A program made the position numbers and the translations under genes. Positions 7,358 through 14,611 of a DNA stretch of 21,513 bases are shown here, piece by piece; within the stretch, counting starts at the first letter, position 1; the number at the start of each line of letters is the position of its first letter. The stretch lies in assembly GCA_910587325.1 (NCBI GenBank), contig CAJUKB010000020.1, positions 1 to 21,513 of the forward strand, written 5' to 3'. Source of the DNA: an uncultured Bacilli bacterium (lineage in GTDB: Bacteria; Bacillota_I; Bacilli_A; RF39; UBA660). The notes beneath the pieces were generated by a model. The model saw only the letters and a program-made list of their open reading frames with translations. It had not been told where the DNA came from and searched no databases.

Positions 7358-8206
7358 TTGAAAAATGAAATGTTAAAGATGGAGTTAAAAGTAAAAGATA
7401 ATTTGATTGGTATTATAAAAGTAAATAATACAGATTATATTTCTTTAACTGATTTGGCAAAATATGCAAATTCAGAAGATCCATCAGGAGTAATTAGAAA
7501 TTGGATGTCAAATAAAAATTCTTTTGATTATTATAGTTTGTGGGAAGAAATAAATAATGAAAATTTTAATTCCGTGGAATCTCACCGAATTAAAGTAAAC
7601 GAAGTAGGATATAATCGGTTTACAATGACTCCAACTCGTTGGAAAAAGAATACTAATGCTATTGGCATTATCCCAAGCAGTGGAAGATATAGCAAAGGTA
7701 CGTTTGCTCATCCGGATATTGCTCTAGAATTTGCTTCATGGATTGATACAGGGTTTAAACTCTATTTAATTAAAGAATTTGAAAGATTAAAAAGAGAAGA
7801 AGCAAAAGAAAATAAAACAGAATGGAATGTTAGAAGAAGTTTATCCAAAACGAATTATCGTATTCATACGAATTCCATAAAAGAAAACTTAATTCCGTAT
7901 TTAAAAGAAAAACAAAAACAATTTATTTATGCAGATGAAGCTGATATTTTAAACGTAGCTTTATTTGGTATGAGTGCTAAAGAATGGCGTTCTAAAAATC
8001 CAAATCTAAAGGGAAATATGAGAGATTATACTGATATTGCTCACCTAGTAGTTTTAGCTAATTTAGAAGTATTAAATTCCGAAATGATAGAGCAAAAAAT
8101 AAATATGTCTAAACGATTGGAAAGACTCAATGAAATTGCTATTAAACAATTATTAATTTTATATGAAGATAGTCATATTTTAAAAATGGAAGAACAAGAA
8201 AAGTAA
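7358..8206 (+). CDS. KilA-N domain protein
   Basis: Residues 10-145 form a KilA-N domain, the DNA-binding module of phage antirepressors that also occurs in stand-alone chromosomal proteins. Typical blocks are DYISLTDLAKYAN (26-38), the IRNWMSNKNSFDYYSLWEE segment (46-64), and the FAHPDIALEFASWIDTGFKLYLIKEF block (116-141). The C-terminal half (150-282) is a charged helical region with no domain I recognise, possibly a partner-binding or oligomerisation part. The start is TTG at 7358: GAGGTGG sits six bases before it, and the next ATG would be too far. The domain points to phage or mobile-element ancestry, but no integrase, capsid or repressor gene lies nearby, so this looks like a domesticated or leftover gene. 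Confidence 0.85.
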   Translation: MKNEMLKMELKVKDNLIGIIKVNNTDYISLTDLAKYANSEDPSGVIRNWMSNKNSFDYYSLWEEINNENFNSVESHRIKVNEVGYNRFTMTPTRWKKNTNAIGIIPSSGRYSKGTFAHPDIALEFASWIDTGFKLYLIKEFERLKREEAKENKTEWNVRRSLSKTNYRIHTNSIKENLIPYLKEKQKQFIYADEADILNVALFGMSAKEWRSKNPNLKGNMRDYTDIAHLVVLANLEVLNSEMIEQKINMSKRLERLNEIAIKQLLILYEDSHILKMEEQEK

Positions 8207-8207
8207 G

Positions 8208-8236
8208 AAATAGAGTATTAATAGAACTATTTTTCT
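8208..8236 (+). terminator. Weak terminator-like hairpin after the KilA-N gene
   Basis: AAATAG (8208-8213) can pair with CTATTT (8227-8232), followed by a T-rich stretch. The stem is short and AT-rich and overlaps the promoter region of the next gene. Confidence 0.25.
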
Positions 8237-8241
8237 TTTAT

Positions 8242-8252
8242 TATGCTAAAAT
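8242..8252 (+). promoter_or_regulatory. Extended -10 promoter of the serine hydrolase gene
   Basis: TATGCTAAAAT contains hexamer TAAAAT (8247-8252) with a TRTGN extension, 20 bp before the ATG at 8272. It is almost identical to the element before the HD-domain gene. Confidence 0.55.
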
Positions 8253-8271
8253 AAAGAAAGTGAGGTATTTT

Positions 8272-9387
8272 ATGAATTTAGAAAAATATGCAACTTTTCA
8301 TTCTCCCGGATATGTAATTGAAATTTATAATAATGGCAATCAAGAAGAAATTATTTATGGTAACCGTGAAATAAAACCTAATGTAGAAAAATGTAATAAA
8401 TATACTCTTTATGATATTGCTTCTTTAACTAAAGTCTATACAGCAGTACTAGTTTATATGGCGTATGAAGAAAAGAAGTTCACTTTAGAAGAAAGTGTTT
8501 ATTCTGTTGACAATCGATTTGTTCATTTAAAAGATGTTACAATTTTGGATTTGCTTAGTCATAACCAAGAAATATGGACGAATGGATATTTAGGAGATGC
8601 TAAAACTAAGGAAGAGTTTTATGAAATCTTATATTCTGCTTATGTAAAGACGAATTTTCCTACTTATGTTGATACGCATTATATTATTTTGTCTACACTT
8701 CTTGAGAGTGTTTACCAAAAAGATTTCGCAACACTTTTACAAGAAAAAATTTTTGATAAATTAGAACTTATTAAAACAACAACAAATCCAAATGAAAAAA
8801 ATATTGCTTCTAACAATTATGAAGAGTTAAATGGCAGTATAGTAGATACTATTTTACCTGGTCTTATTCATGATACGAAAGGACAAGTTGCTAAACATTT
8901 TGGAATTACAACAGGACATGCTTCTATTTTTACAACAGGTCAAGAATTGTTACTATTCCTAAAATCTTTTTTAGATAATAGCTTGCTCAAAAAAGAAACA
9001 ATTGAAATGATGTTAAGACATAAAGATAGAAATCAAATGAATTACAATAATTTAGAAAAAGTAGTTCCCATTTCTGATATAAATACAATGTATGAGAATG
9101 CTAGAAAAAAAGAAATTCCTGTTAAAGTAATGCGTACATATAACAATATGGGAACAAGATATAGAAATGAAATTGAGGCCTTAAACGATGTTCCAAGTGT
9201 TTGTAGTGCTAACACTATTGCTTTTAGTGGATTTACAGGTCCTTCTTTTATCCTAGATTTTGATGCGAAAATTATTATTGTTGTGATGTGTAATGTTATG
9301 CATACAACCAAGTTAACCCGTGGAGAAAGAAAAGAAACTACGGATAAAATCATAAAAGAAATTTGTAATCGTTTATATAAGAAATAA
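8272..9387 (+). CDS. Serine beta-lactamase-like hydrolase
   Basis: This 371-residue protein belongs to the class C beta-lactamase/esterase/DD-peptidase superfamily (PF00144). The nucleophile motif SxxK is S51-L-T-K54 in DIASLTKVYTA. The LLSHNQEIWTNGYLGD segment (95-110), the GLIHD to TGHASIF block (197-220), and the FSGFTGPS block near the C-terminus (in place of the KTG/HxG motif) match the family. The usual Tyr-x-Asn motif appears as Y137-I-I, so the third motif residue is changed, as in many esterase-type relatives. There is no signal peptide, so it would act in the cytoplasm, which argues for an esterase or peptidase role over antibiotic resistance. ATG 8272 is chosen since TGAGG lies six bases upstream; a GTG at 8260 is an in-frame alternative. 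Confidence 0.85.
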   Translation: MNLEKYATFHSPGYVIEIYNNGNQEEIIYGNREIKPNVEKCNKYTLYDIASLTKVYTAVLVYMAYEEKKFTLEESVYSVDNRFVHLKDVTILDLLSHNQEIWTNGYLGDAKTKEEFYEILYSAYVKTNFPTYVDTHYIILSTLLESVYQKDFATLLQEKIFDKLELIKTTTNPNEKNIASNNYEELNGSIVDTILPGLIHDTKGQVAKHFGITTGHASIFTTGQELLLFLKSFLDNSLLKKETIEMMLRHKDRNQMNYNNLEKVVPISDINTMYENARKKEIPVKVMRTYNNMGTRYRNEIEALNDVPSVCSANTIAFSGFTGPSFILDFDAKIIIVVMCNVMHTTKLTRGERKETTDKIIKEICNRLYKK

Positions 9388-9397
9388 ATGTTATAAT
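9387..9397 (+). promoter_or_regulatory. Extended -10 promoter of the 180-aa gene
   Basis: AATGTTATAAT has a perfect TATAAT (9392-9397) with a TG one base upstream. It overlaps the TAA stop of the previous gene (9385-9387) and lies 26 bp ahead of the ATG at 9424. Confidence 0.5.
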
Positions 9398-9423
9398 GGA
9401 TGTATAGATGAGGTGGATTTGGG

Positions 9424-9966
9424 ATGAATGAAGAAGAAATCATCGAGATTTTTTGTGATAGAACGATAAATACTAAAGTAAACAATTATATATTTACGGG
9501 AGTAGAAGATTTTAAAATATTGGATTCGATTCCAGATAGATGTGGCATTTCTTTTCAAGAATATGGTATTGACATTCCTTTTGCTCAAAATATTAAGATT
9601 GATTTAGCAGAAATAAATATGCGTGAAGTATTAACTTTTACGTTAGAAGAACTAAAAAAACTAAAATTATTAGATGTATATTTTGATTATACATTAGATT
9701 TTCAAAGGCGTAATTTGTTTAAATTTGAGCATGTCTTAAGTGATTACACGAATGTAGTACAAATTTTATTTTATAATTTAGAAAAATTATCTTTAGAAGA
9801 GCAAATGCTATTTAATGAACTTTATTGGTTTAATAGTCCATTTTTTAATGCCAATGCTTTTATAAAAGGGACTCATTTTCAAACCTACTTTTTAGTAAAC
9901 AATAGGGTACTAGATGATAGAGAAAATTATACGAAAGTAGAATTTATTAGAAAAAGAAAAATTTAG
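9424..9966 (+). CDS. Unrecognised cytoplasmic protein, 180 aa
   Basis: I do not recognise a family. The protein is soluble, with no signal peptide or membrane helix, and is rich in Phe, Tyr and Asn. The N-terminal part includes an aromatic, acidic region, and the middle (about 110-145) is probably helical. AGGTGG at 9411-9416 sits seven bases before the ATG, and a TATAAT box lies upstream, so it is very likely expressed. A strong hairpin terminator at 10000-10024 ends the unit before the MarR operon. Confidence 0.7.
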   Translation: MNEEEIIEIFCDRTINTKVNNYIFTGVEDFKILDSIPDRCGISFQEYGIDIPFAQNIKIDLAEINMREVLTFTLEELKKLKLLDVYFDYTLDFQRRNLFKFEHVLSDYTNVVQILFYNLEKLSLEEQMLFNELYWFNSPFFNANAFIKGTHFQTYFLVNNRVLDDRENYTKVEFIRKRKI

Positions 9967-9999
9967 TCATTTTAAAATATTCTTAAAGTTAAAAAGTAT

Positions 10000-10024
10000 T
10001 GCAAGAAACACTCTTGCATTTTTT
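10000..10024 (+). terminator. Rho-independent terminator before the MarR operon
   Basis: TGCAAGA (10000-10006) pairs perfectly with TCTTGCA (10012-10018) over a five-base loop and is followed by six T. The 3' arm doubles as the -35 box of the MarR promoter. Confidence 0.8.
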
Positions 10025-10042
10025 ATGCATATACTATAAAAT
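10014..10042 (+). promoter_or_regulatory. Promoter of the MarR-ABC operon
   Basis: TTGCAT (10014-10019) and TAAAAT (10037-10042) are 17 bp apart. The start of transcription would fall at about 10049, immediately at the palindromic operator. Confidence 0.6.
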
Positions 10043-10049
10043 GATAATG

Positions 10050-10063
10050 GTTCGCTTGCGAAC
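10050..10063. promoter_or_regulatory. Palindromic operator, probably for the MarR repressor
   Basis: GTTCGC and GCGAAC form a perfect 6-2-6 palindrome, GC-rich against AT-rich surroundings. It lies at the expected transcription start and just before the MarR ribosome site. MarR dimers bind palindromes of this size in their own promoters, so autorepression, with repression of the ABC genes, is the natural reading. Confidence 0.7.
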
Positions 10064-10081
10064 TAAAGGTGAGTATTATTT

Positions 10082-10513
10082 ATGAAAAATGATGAGTTTA
10101 GTAAGTCTTTAAAAGATTTAAACTTACAAATGTTTAAAGTGGTCAGTAAAAGACATAAAGAATTAGGAATAAATTTAACGCCTATTCAAGGCACAATTAT
10201 CTTGGCTGTATATGAAAATCAAGAGGCTTTGTGTCAAAAACATTTAGAGAAATTTGTTTCTTGTAATAAATCTACATTATCTTCTATCTTAGATACAATG
10301 GAGAAGAAACATTTGATTAAAAGAGTTTCGGATTCTTTAGATACTAGAAAGAAAGTGATTGTGCTTACGAAAAATGCAGAAAGTTTAGTAGAGAAAATAA
10401 AAGAAGATAAAATGGTAATAGAACAAGGAATGCTGCAAGGAATTGAAAAAGAAGAATTAGAAATATTTAATACTACTTTAAATAAAATATTAAGAAATTT
10501 AGAGAGGATGTAA
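10082..10513 (+). CDS. MarR-family transcriptional repressor
   Basis: The 143-residue protein has the MarR layout: a dimerisation helix, a winged helix-turn-helix at about 30-100, and a C-terminal dimerisation helix pair. The recognition helix region is FVSCNKSTLSSILDTMEKK, followed by HLIKRVSDSLDTRKKVIVLT, with the typical D-x-R-K wing. It probably senses a small molecule that is a substrate of, or is linked to, the exporter encoded next, and represses the operon through the 10050-10063 palindrome. AAGGTGAG lies ahead of the ATG. The stop is three bases before the first ABC gene, so the three genes form one operon. Confidence 0.92.
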   Translation: MKNDEFSKSLKDLNLQMFKVVSKRHKELGINLTPIQGTIILAVYENQEALCQKHLEKFVSCNKSTLSSILDTMEKKHLIKRVSDSLDTRKKVIVLTKNAESLVEKIKEDKMVIEQGMLQGIEKEELEIFNTTLNKILRNLERM

Positions 10514-10516
10514 GGT

Positions 10517-12277
10517 ATGGAAAAATTATTTAAAAATTTTACAAAAAAGGATTTCTTTTTTATGGGTATTTGTATTTTATTAATTGTATTTCAAGTATGG
10601 TTAGAACTTAAAATGCCAGATTATATGAGTGCCATAACAAGACTTGTACAAACAGAAGGAAGCAGTATGGGAGATATAGTCCTACAAGGTGCTTATATGC
10701 TGTTATGTGCATTAGGAAGCTTAGTTTCTGCTGTGATTGTGGGATATTTTGCTTCCAATTTGGCATCTAACTTTTCTAAGACACTAAGAGATAAAGTATT
10801 TTCTAAAGTATTAAGATTTAGTACAAAAGAAATGAAAGAATTAGAAACAAGTAGTTTAATTACACGTACTACAAATGATATTACACAAGTCGAAATGTTA
10901 ATCAGTATGGGATTACAAATGATAGTTAAAGCACCAATTATGGCTGTGTGGGCGATATTAAAAATAGTAAACAAAGGAATAGAATGGAGTATTTTAACAG
11001 CAGTTTGTGTACTTATTCTTTTAACCACAATTGGTATTTTAATGATGATCGTACTTCCAAGATTTGCGCGTGTTCAAAAGTTAATTGATAAAGTAAATGG
11101 AGTCACGAGAGAAAATTTAACAGGAATTCGTGTTGTTCGTGCTTTTAACGCCGAAAGCTTTCAAGAAGGACGTTTTGAAAAAATAAATACAGAACTTACG
11201 AATATGCAACTTTTTAACCAAAGATGTTTTTCGATTATGCAACCGATTATGATGCTCATTATGAATGGTCTTACTCTAGGTATTTATTTTATAGGAGCCC
11301 ATTTAATTGAGGCGGCTCTTATGAGTGAAAAGATTACATTATTTAGTAATATGGTCGTATTTTCTAGTTATGGAATGCAAGTCATTTCTTCCTTTTTAAT
11401 GCTTGCTATGATTTTCATGATGTGGCCACGCGCCAATATATCTGCGAAACGTATTAATGAAGTCTTACTAAAAGAAGAATCCATTGTAGATGGAACTTTT
11501 GATAGAGATACTAAGGAAATAGGAACTGTAGAATTTAAAAATGTATCTTTTAAATATCCGGATGCTGATGAGTACTTGCTTAAAAATATATCATTCAAAG
11601 TTAATAAGGGAGAGACGATTGCTTTTATCGGTTCAACAGGCAGTGGAAAATCAACGCTTATTAATTTAGTGCCAAGATTTTATGATGCAACAGAAGGAGA
11701 AATCTTAGTCGATGGAGTAAATGTAAAAGAGTATAAGCAAGAAATTCTTCATAATAAACTTGGTTACATTCCTCAAAAAGCAGTGATGTTTACGGGAAGT
11801 GTAACTGAAAATGTAACCTATGGAGATAATGGGCGTGAAGAAATTACAAAAGAACAAGTAAAAGAAGCCATTCGTGTGGCGCAAGGTACTGATTTTGTAG
11901 AGAAAATGGAAAATACATATGATGCGCATATTGCAAGAGGAGGAACAAATATTTCTGGAGGACAAAAACAAAGACTTGCCATAGCAAGAGCGATAGCACG
12001 AGAACCAGAAATTTATATTTTTGATGATTCTTTTTCTGCTTTGGATTACAAAACCGATGCCACTTTAAGAAAAGAATTAAAGAAATATACCAAAGATGCA
12101 ACGAGTATGATTGTAGCCCAAAGAATAGGAACCATTTTAAATGCCGATACTATTGTCGTTTTAGATAATGGAGAGTGTGTTGGTATGGGAACACATAAAG
12201 AGTTATTAAAAAGTTGTGAAGTCTATAAAGAAATTGCGTTATCACAACTTAGCGAGGAGGAGATTTATAATGCCTAG
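10517..12277 (+). CDS. ABC exporter half-transporter, degenerate-site subunit (BmrC-like)
   Basis: The 586-residue protein joins a six-helix type IV exporter membrane domain (about 10-310) to a nucleotide-binding domain (about 335-580). Walker A is GSTGSGKST (372-380) and the signature is SGGQ (480-483). Walker B is IYIFDD with Asp504 where the catalytic Glu normally sits. The switch His is replaced by Gln535 (VAQR). These changes mark it as the partner that supplies the non-hydrolytic ATP site in heterodimeric multidrug exporters such as BmrCD, LmrCD and TM287/288. Its length equals that of BmrC. It must pair with the next gene product, whose start overlaps its end by eight bases, indicating translational coupling. 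The likely job is drug or lipid export driven by ATP. Confidence 0.9.
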   Translation: MEKLFKNFTKKDFFFMGICILLIVFQVWLELKMPDYMSAITRLVQTEGSSMGDIVLQGAYMLLCALGSLVSAVIVGYFASNLASNFSKTLRDKVFSKVLRFSTKEMKELETSSLITRTTNDITQVEMLISMGLQMIVKAPIMAVWAILKIVNKGIEWSILTAVCVLILLTTIGILMMIVLPRFARVQKLIDKVNGVTRENLTGIRVVRAFNAESFQEGRFEKINTELTNMQLFNQRCFSIMQPIMMLIMNGLTLGIYFIGAHLIEAALMSEKITLFSNMVVFSSYGMQVISSFLMLAMIFMMWPRANISAKRINEVLLKEESIVDGTFDRDTKEIGTVEFKNVSFKYPDADEYLLKNISFKVNKGETIAFIGSTGSGKSTLINLVPRFYDATEGEILVDGVNVKEYKQEILHNKLGYIPQKAVMFTGSVTENVTYGDNGREEITKEQVKEAIRVAQGTDFVEKMENTYDAHIARGGTNISGGQKQRLAIARAIAREPEIYIFDDSFSALDYKTDATLRKELKKYTKDATSMIVAQRIGTILNADTIVVLDNGECVGMGTHKELLKSCEVYKEIALSQLSEEEIYNA

Positions 12278-14423
12278 ACCAATGGGAAAACCGGGGACAA
12301 GTGGACAAGAAAAATCCAAAGATTTCTTTGGCTCTATGAAAAGACTACTTAAAAATTTGAAACCATGGAAGTTTTTGCTATCTTTAGCTATTGTTCTTGC
12401 CATGGCAAGTGCCATTCTTGCTCTTATTTCTCCTGATAAATTATCAAGTCTTACCGATACCATTACAAGTGGAATTACCCCAAAAACAGAAAAATTTACG
12501 ATGGTTATAGAAAGAACTTTAACAAATGTGCAAGAAAATATTCAAACCAAAATGCAGGAGGTTATGGTAGCAAGTACTATAACAGAAGAAGAAAAGCAAA
12601 CATTTATGAGTGTTTTAGAAAAAATGCAAGACGTCGAAAACCAAGAAGAACAATTAAACTTATTTACGCAAATTCCAAATTCTATTTTGCAGGTATTGTT
12701 AAATGAAATTACTATAGAAAATACAATAATTTCGATTGAAGACCAAATAGAGATGTTTCATTTAATGGGAAATTTGAATCAAGAGAATGAATTACAAGCA
12801 ATAGACTCTTTACCATCTTCTATTTACAATTTAATCAAACCAAGTGTTGATATGGACAAAGTAAAAAGTATTACAATCTTTATTGGCATGCTTTATGTGA
12901 CAAGTGCCATATTTAATTATATTGAAAGCTTTTCTATGACGACAATTTCCAATCGTTTTGCACAATATTTAAGAGCAAGGATTAGTGTGAAAATTAATAA
13001 ACTTCCGCTAAGATATTTTGACACACATGAAACAGGAGATGTTTTATCAAGGGTTACGAATGATGTTGATACTATCGCTCAAAATTTAAATAATAGTTTA
13101 GCTACTTTGGTTACGAGTTTAACCTTGTTTATTGGTTCTATTATTATGATGTTTGCAACTAATAGTGTTATGGCGATTACAGCAATTGTAGCAAGTTTAA
13201 TTGGATTTTCTTTTATGTCTATTATTTTAATGAAAAGCCAAAAATATTTTATAAAACGTCAAGAAGAACTTGGTAGTATCAATGGATATATTGAAGAAAT
13301 TTATTCGGGGCATAATGTTGTAAAAACATATAATGGTGATAAAGAGGCAATAGAAAAATTTGGAAAATTAAATCATAATTTATATGAAGCAAATCGTAAA
13401 AGTCAATTTTTATCTGGTTTAATGATGCCAATTATGAATTTTGTTGGAAACTTTGGCTATGTAGCTGTGTGTATTGTTGGAGCACTTTTAGTATCCAATG
13501 ACGTGATTTCCTTTGGAGTGATTGTTGCCTTCATCATTTATGTTCGTATGTTTACAAACCCACTTACCCAAATTGCTCAAGCTATGACGGCGCTTCAATC
13601 GACTGCAGCAGCGGGAGAAAGAGTTTTTGAATTCTTAGACGAAGAAGAAATGGCGGATGAAAGCAAGTGCATTAAACATTTGGATAAGGAAAAAGTAAAG
13701 GGGGAAATTGAATTTAAAAATGTTCATTTTGGCTATACAAAAGAAAAAACAATTATTCATGATTTTAGTGTGAAAGTACGTCCTGGTGAAAAAATTGCGA
13801 TTGTAGGACCTACAGGTGCAGGAAAAACAACGATGGTAAATCTACTTATGAAATTTTATGAAATAGATAAGGGAGACATAGTAATTGATGGTACTTCTAT
13901 TCATGAATTAACTAGAGAAAATATCCATAAACTTTTCTGCATGGTTTTACAAGATACATGGTTATTTGATGGAACCATTAAAGAAAACATTAGATTTAAT
14001 AAAGAAAATATAAGTGATGAAGAAGTTTGGGAAGCTTGTAAAATGGTAGGAGTAGACCACTTTATTAAGACGCTTCCAAATGGAATAAATGCTATTATTT
14101 CTGATAACGATACAGTAAGTAGCGGCCAAAAACAATTATTTACGATTGCACGTGGAAATTTAGAAAATGCTCCATTCTTAATTTTAGATGAAGCTACTTC
14201 GAATGTAGATACAAGAACAGAAGAATTGGTACAAAAAGCGATGGATAAATTAACGGTTGGAAAAACATCCTTTATTATTGCCCATCGTCTAAGTACCATT
14301 AAAAATGCTGATTTAATTTTAGTTATGAATGAGGGAAATATTATTGAACAGGGTACACATGAAGAATTAATGAAGCAAAAAGGTTTTTACGAGAAACTTT
14401 ATAATAGTCAATTTGAAATGTAA
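12270..14423 (+). CDS. ABC exporter half-transporter, catalytic subunit with extracellular insert (BmrD-like)
   Basis: The 717-residue partner has a canonical catalytic site: Walker A GPTGAGKTT (513-521), Walker B FLILDE with Glu641, and switch His672 (AHRL). Its signature is VSSGQ (616-620), a deviation from LSGGQ that would face the degenerate Walker motifs of the first subunit. The membrane domain contains an insert of about 130 residues between helix 1 (about 35-53) and helix 2 (about 199-220). It is acidic, helical and Gln-rich, predicted outside the cell, in the place where BmrD carries its extracellular domain. The start is at ATG 12270, with GAGGAGG upstream. An in-frame ATG at 12216 lies inside the upstream gene and has no ribosome site. 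Confidence 0.9.
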   Translation: MPRPMGKPGTSGQEKSKDFFGSMKRLLKNLKPWKFLLSLAIVLAMASAILALISPDKLSSLTDTITSGITPKTEKFTMVIERTLTNVQENIQTKMQEVMVASTITEEEKQTFMSVLEKMQDVENQEEQLNLFTQIPNSILQVLLNEITIENTIISIEDQIEMFHLMGNLNQENELQAIDSLPSSIYNLIKPSVDMDKVKSITIFIGMLYVTSAIFNYIESFSMTTISNRFAQYLRARISVKINKLPLRYFDTHETGDVLSRVTNDVDTIAQNLNNSLATLVTSLTLFIGSIIMMFATNSVMAITAIVASLIGFSFMSIILMKSQKYFIKRQEELGSINGYIEEIYSGHNVVKTYNGDKEAIEKFGKLNHNLYEANRKSQFLSGLMMPIMNFVGNFGYVAVCIVGALLVSNDVISFGVIVAFIIYVRMFTNPLTQIAQAMTALQSTAAAGERVFEFLDEEEMADESKCIKHLDKEKVKGEIEFKNVHFGYTKEKTIIHDFSVKVRPGEKIAIVGPTGAGKTTMVNLLMKFYEIDKGDIVIDGTSIHELTRENIHKLFCMVLQDTWLFDGTIKENIRFNKENISDEEVWEACKMVGVDHFIKTLPNGINAIISDNDTVSSGQKQLFTIARGNLENAPFLILDEATSNVDTRTEELVQKAMDKLTVGKTSFIIAHRLSTIKNADLILVMNEGNIIEQGTHEELMKQKGFYEKLYNSQFEM

Positions 14424-14474
14424 TTTGATTAAAAAGTGAGAATTTTTCAAATTTTCTTAATTTTCAGGAAGTTG

Positions 14475-14505
14475 AGTTCAATTTGGTAAATTGAACTTTT
14501 CTTTT
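14475..14505 (+). terminator. Strong terminator of the MarR-ABC operon
   Basis: AGTTCAATTT (14475-14484) and AAATTGAACT (14488-14497) form a perfect 10-bp stem with a three-base loop, followed by TTTTCTTTT. Confidence 0.8.
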
Positions 14506-14506
14506 G

Positions 14507-14528
14507 GCAAATTAGAACTACAATTTGC
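14507..14528. repeat. Inverted repeat in the Rpn leader region
   Basis: GCAAATT (14507-14513) and AATTTGC (14522-14528) flank an eight-base loop, followed by a T-rich stretch. It is the second of three hairpins in the 188-bp gap between the ABC operon and the nuclease gene. The motifs CAGGAA, AATTAG and TTTGCA recur in this gap. Confidence 0.55.
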
Positions 14529-14576
14529 ATTTTTATTCCTTCAATTCAGGAAATTAGCCATTTGCAATTAGTTTTT

Positions 14577-14602
14577 CTTTCTGTTATTTTGTTAGCAGAA
14601 AG
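14577..14602 (+). promoter_or_regulatory. Hairpin that can mask the Rpn ribosome binding site
   Basis: CTTTCTG (14577-14583) pairs with CAGAAAG (14596-14602) over a 12-base loop. The 3' arm covers the first bases of AAAGGAGG (14600-14607), the ribosome site of the next gene. Folding could lower its translation, especially in read-through transcripts. Confidence 0.45.
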
Positions 14603-14611
14603 GAGGACTTT

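Noticed and set aside
9042..9485. Minus-strand frame opposite the serine hydrolase
   Set aside because: No ribosome site, no recognisable domain, and it lies across two well-supported genes on the other strand.
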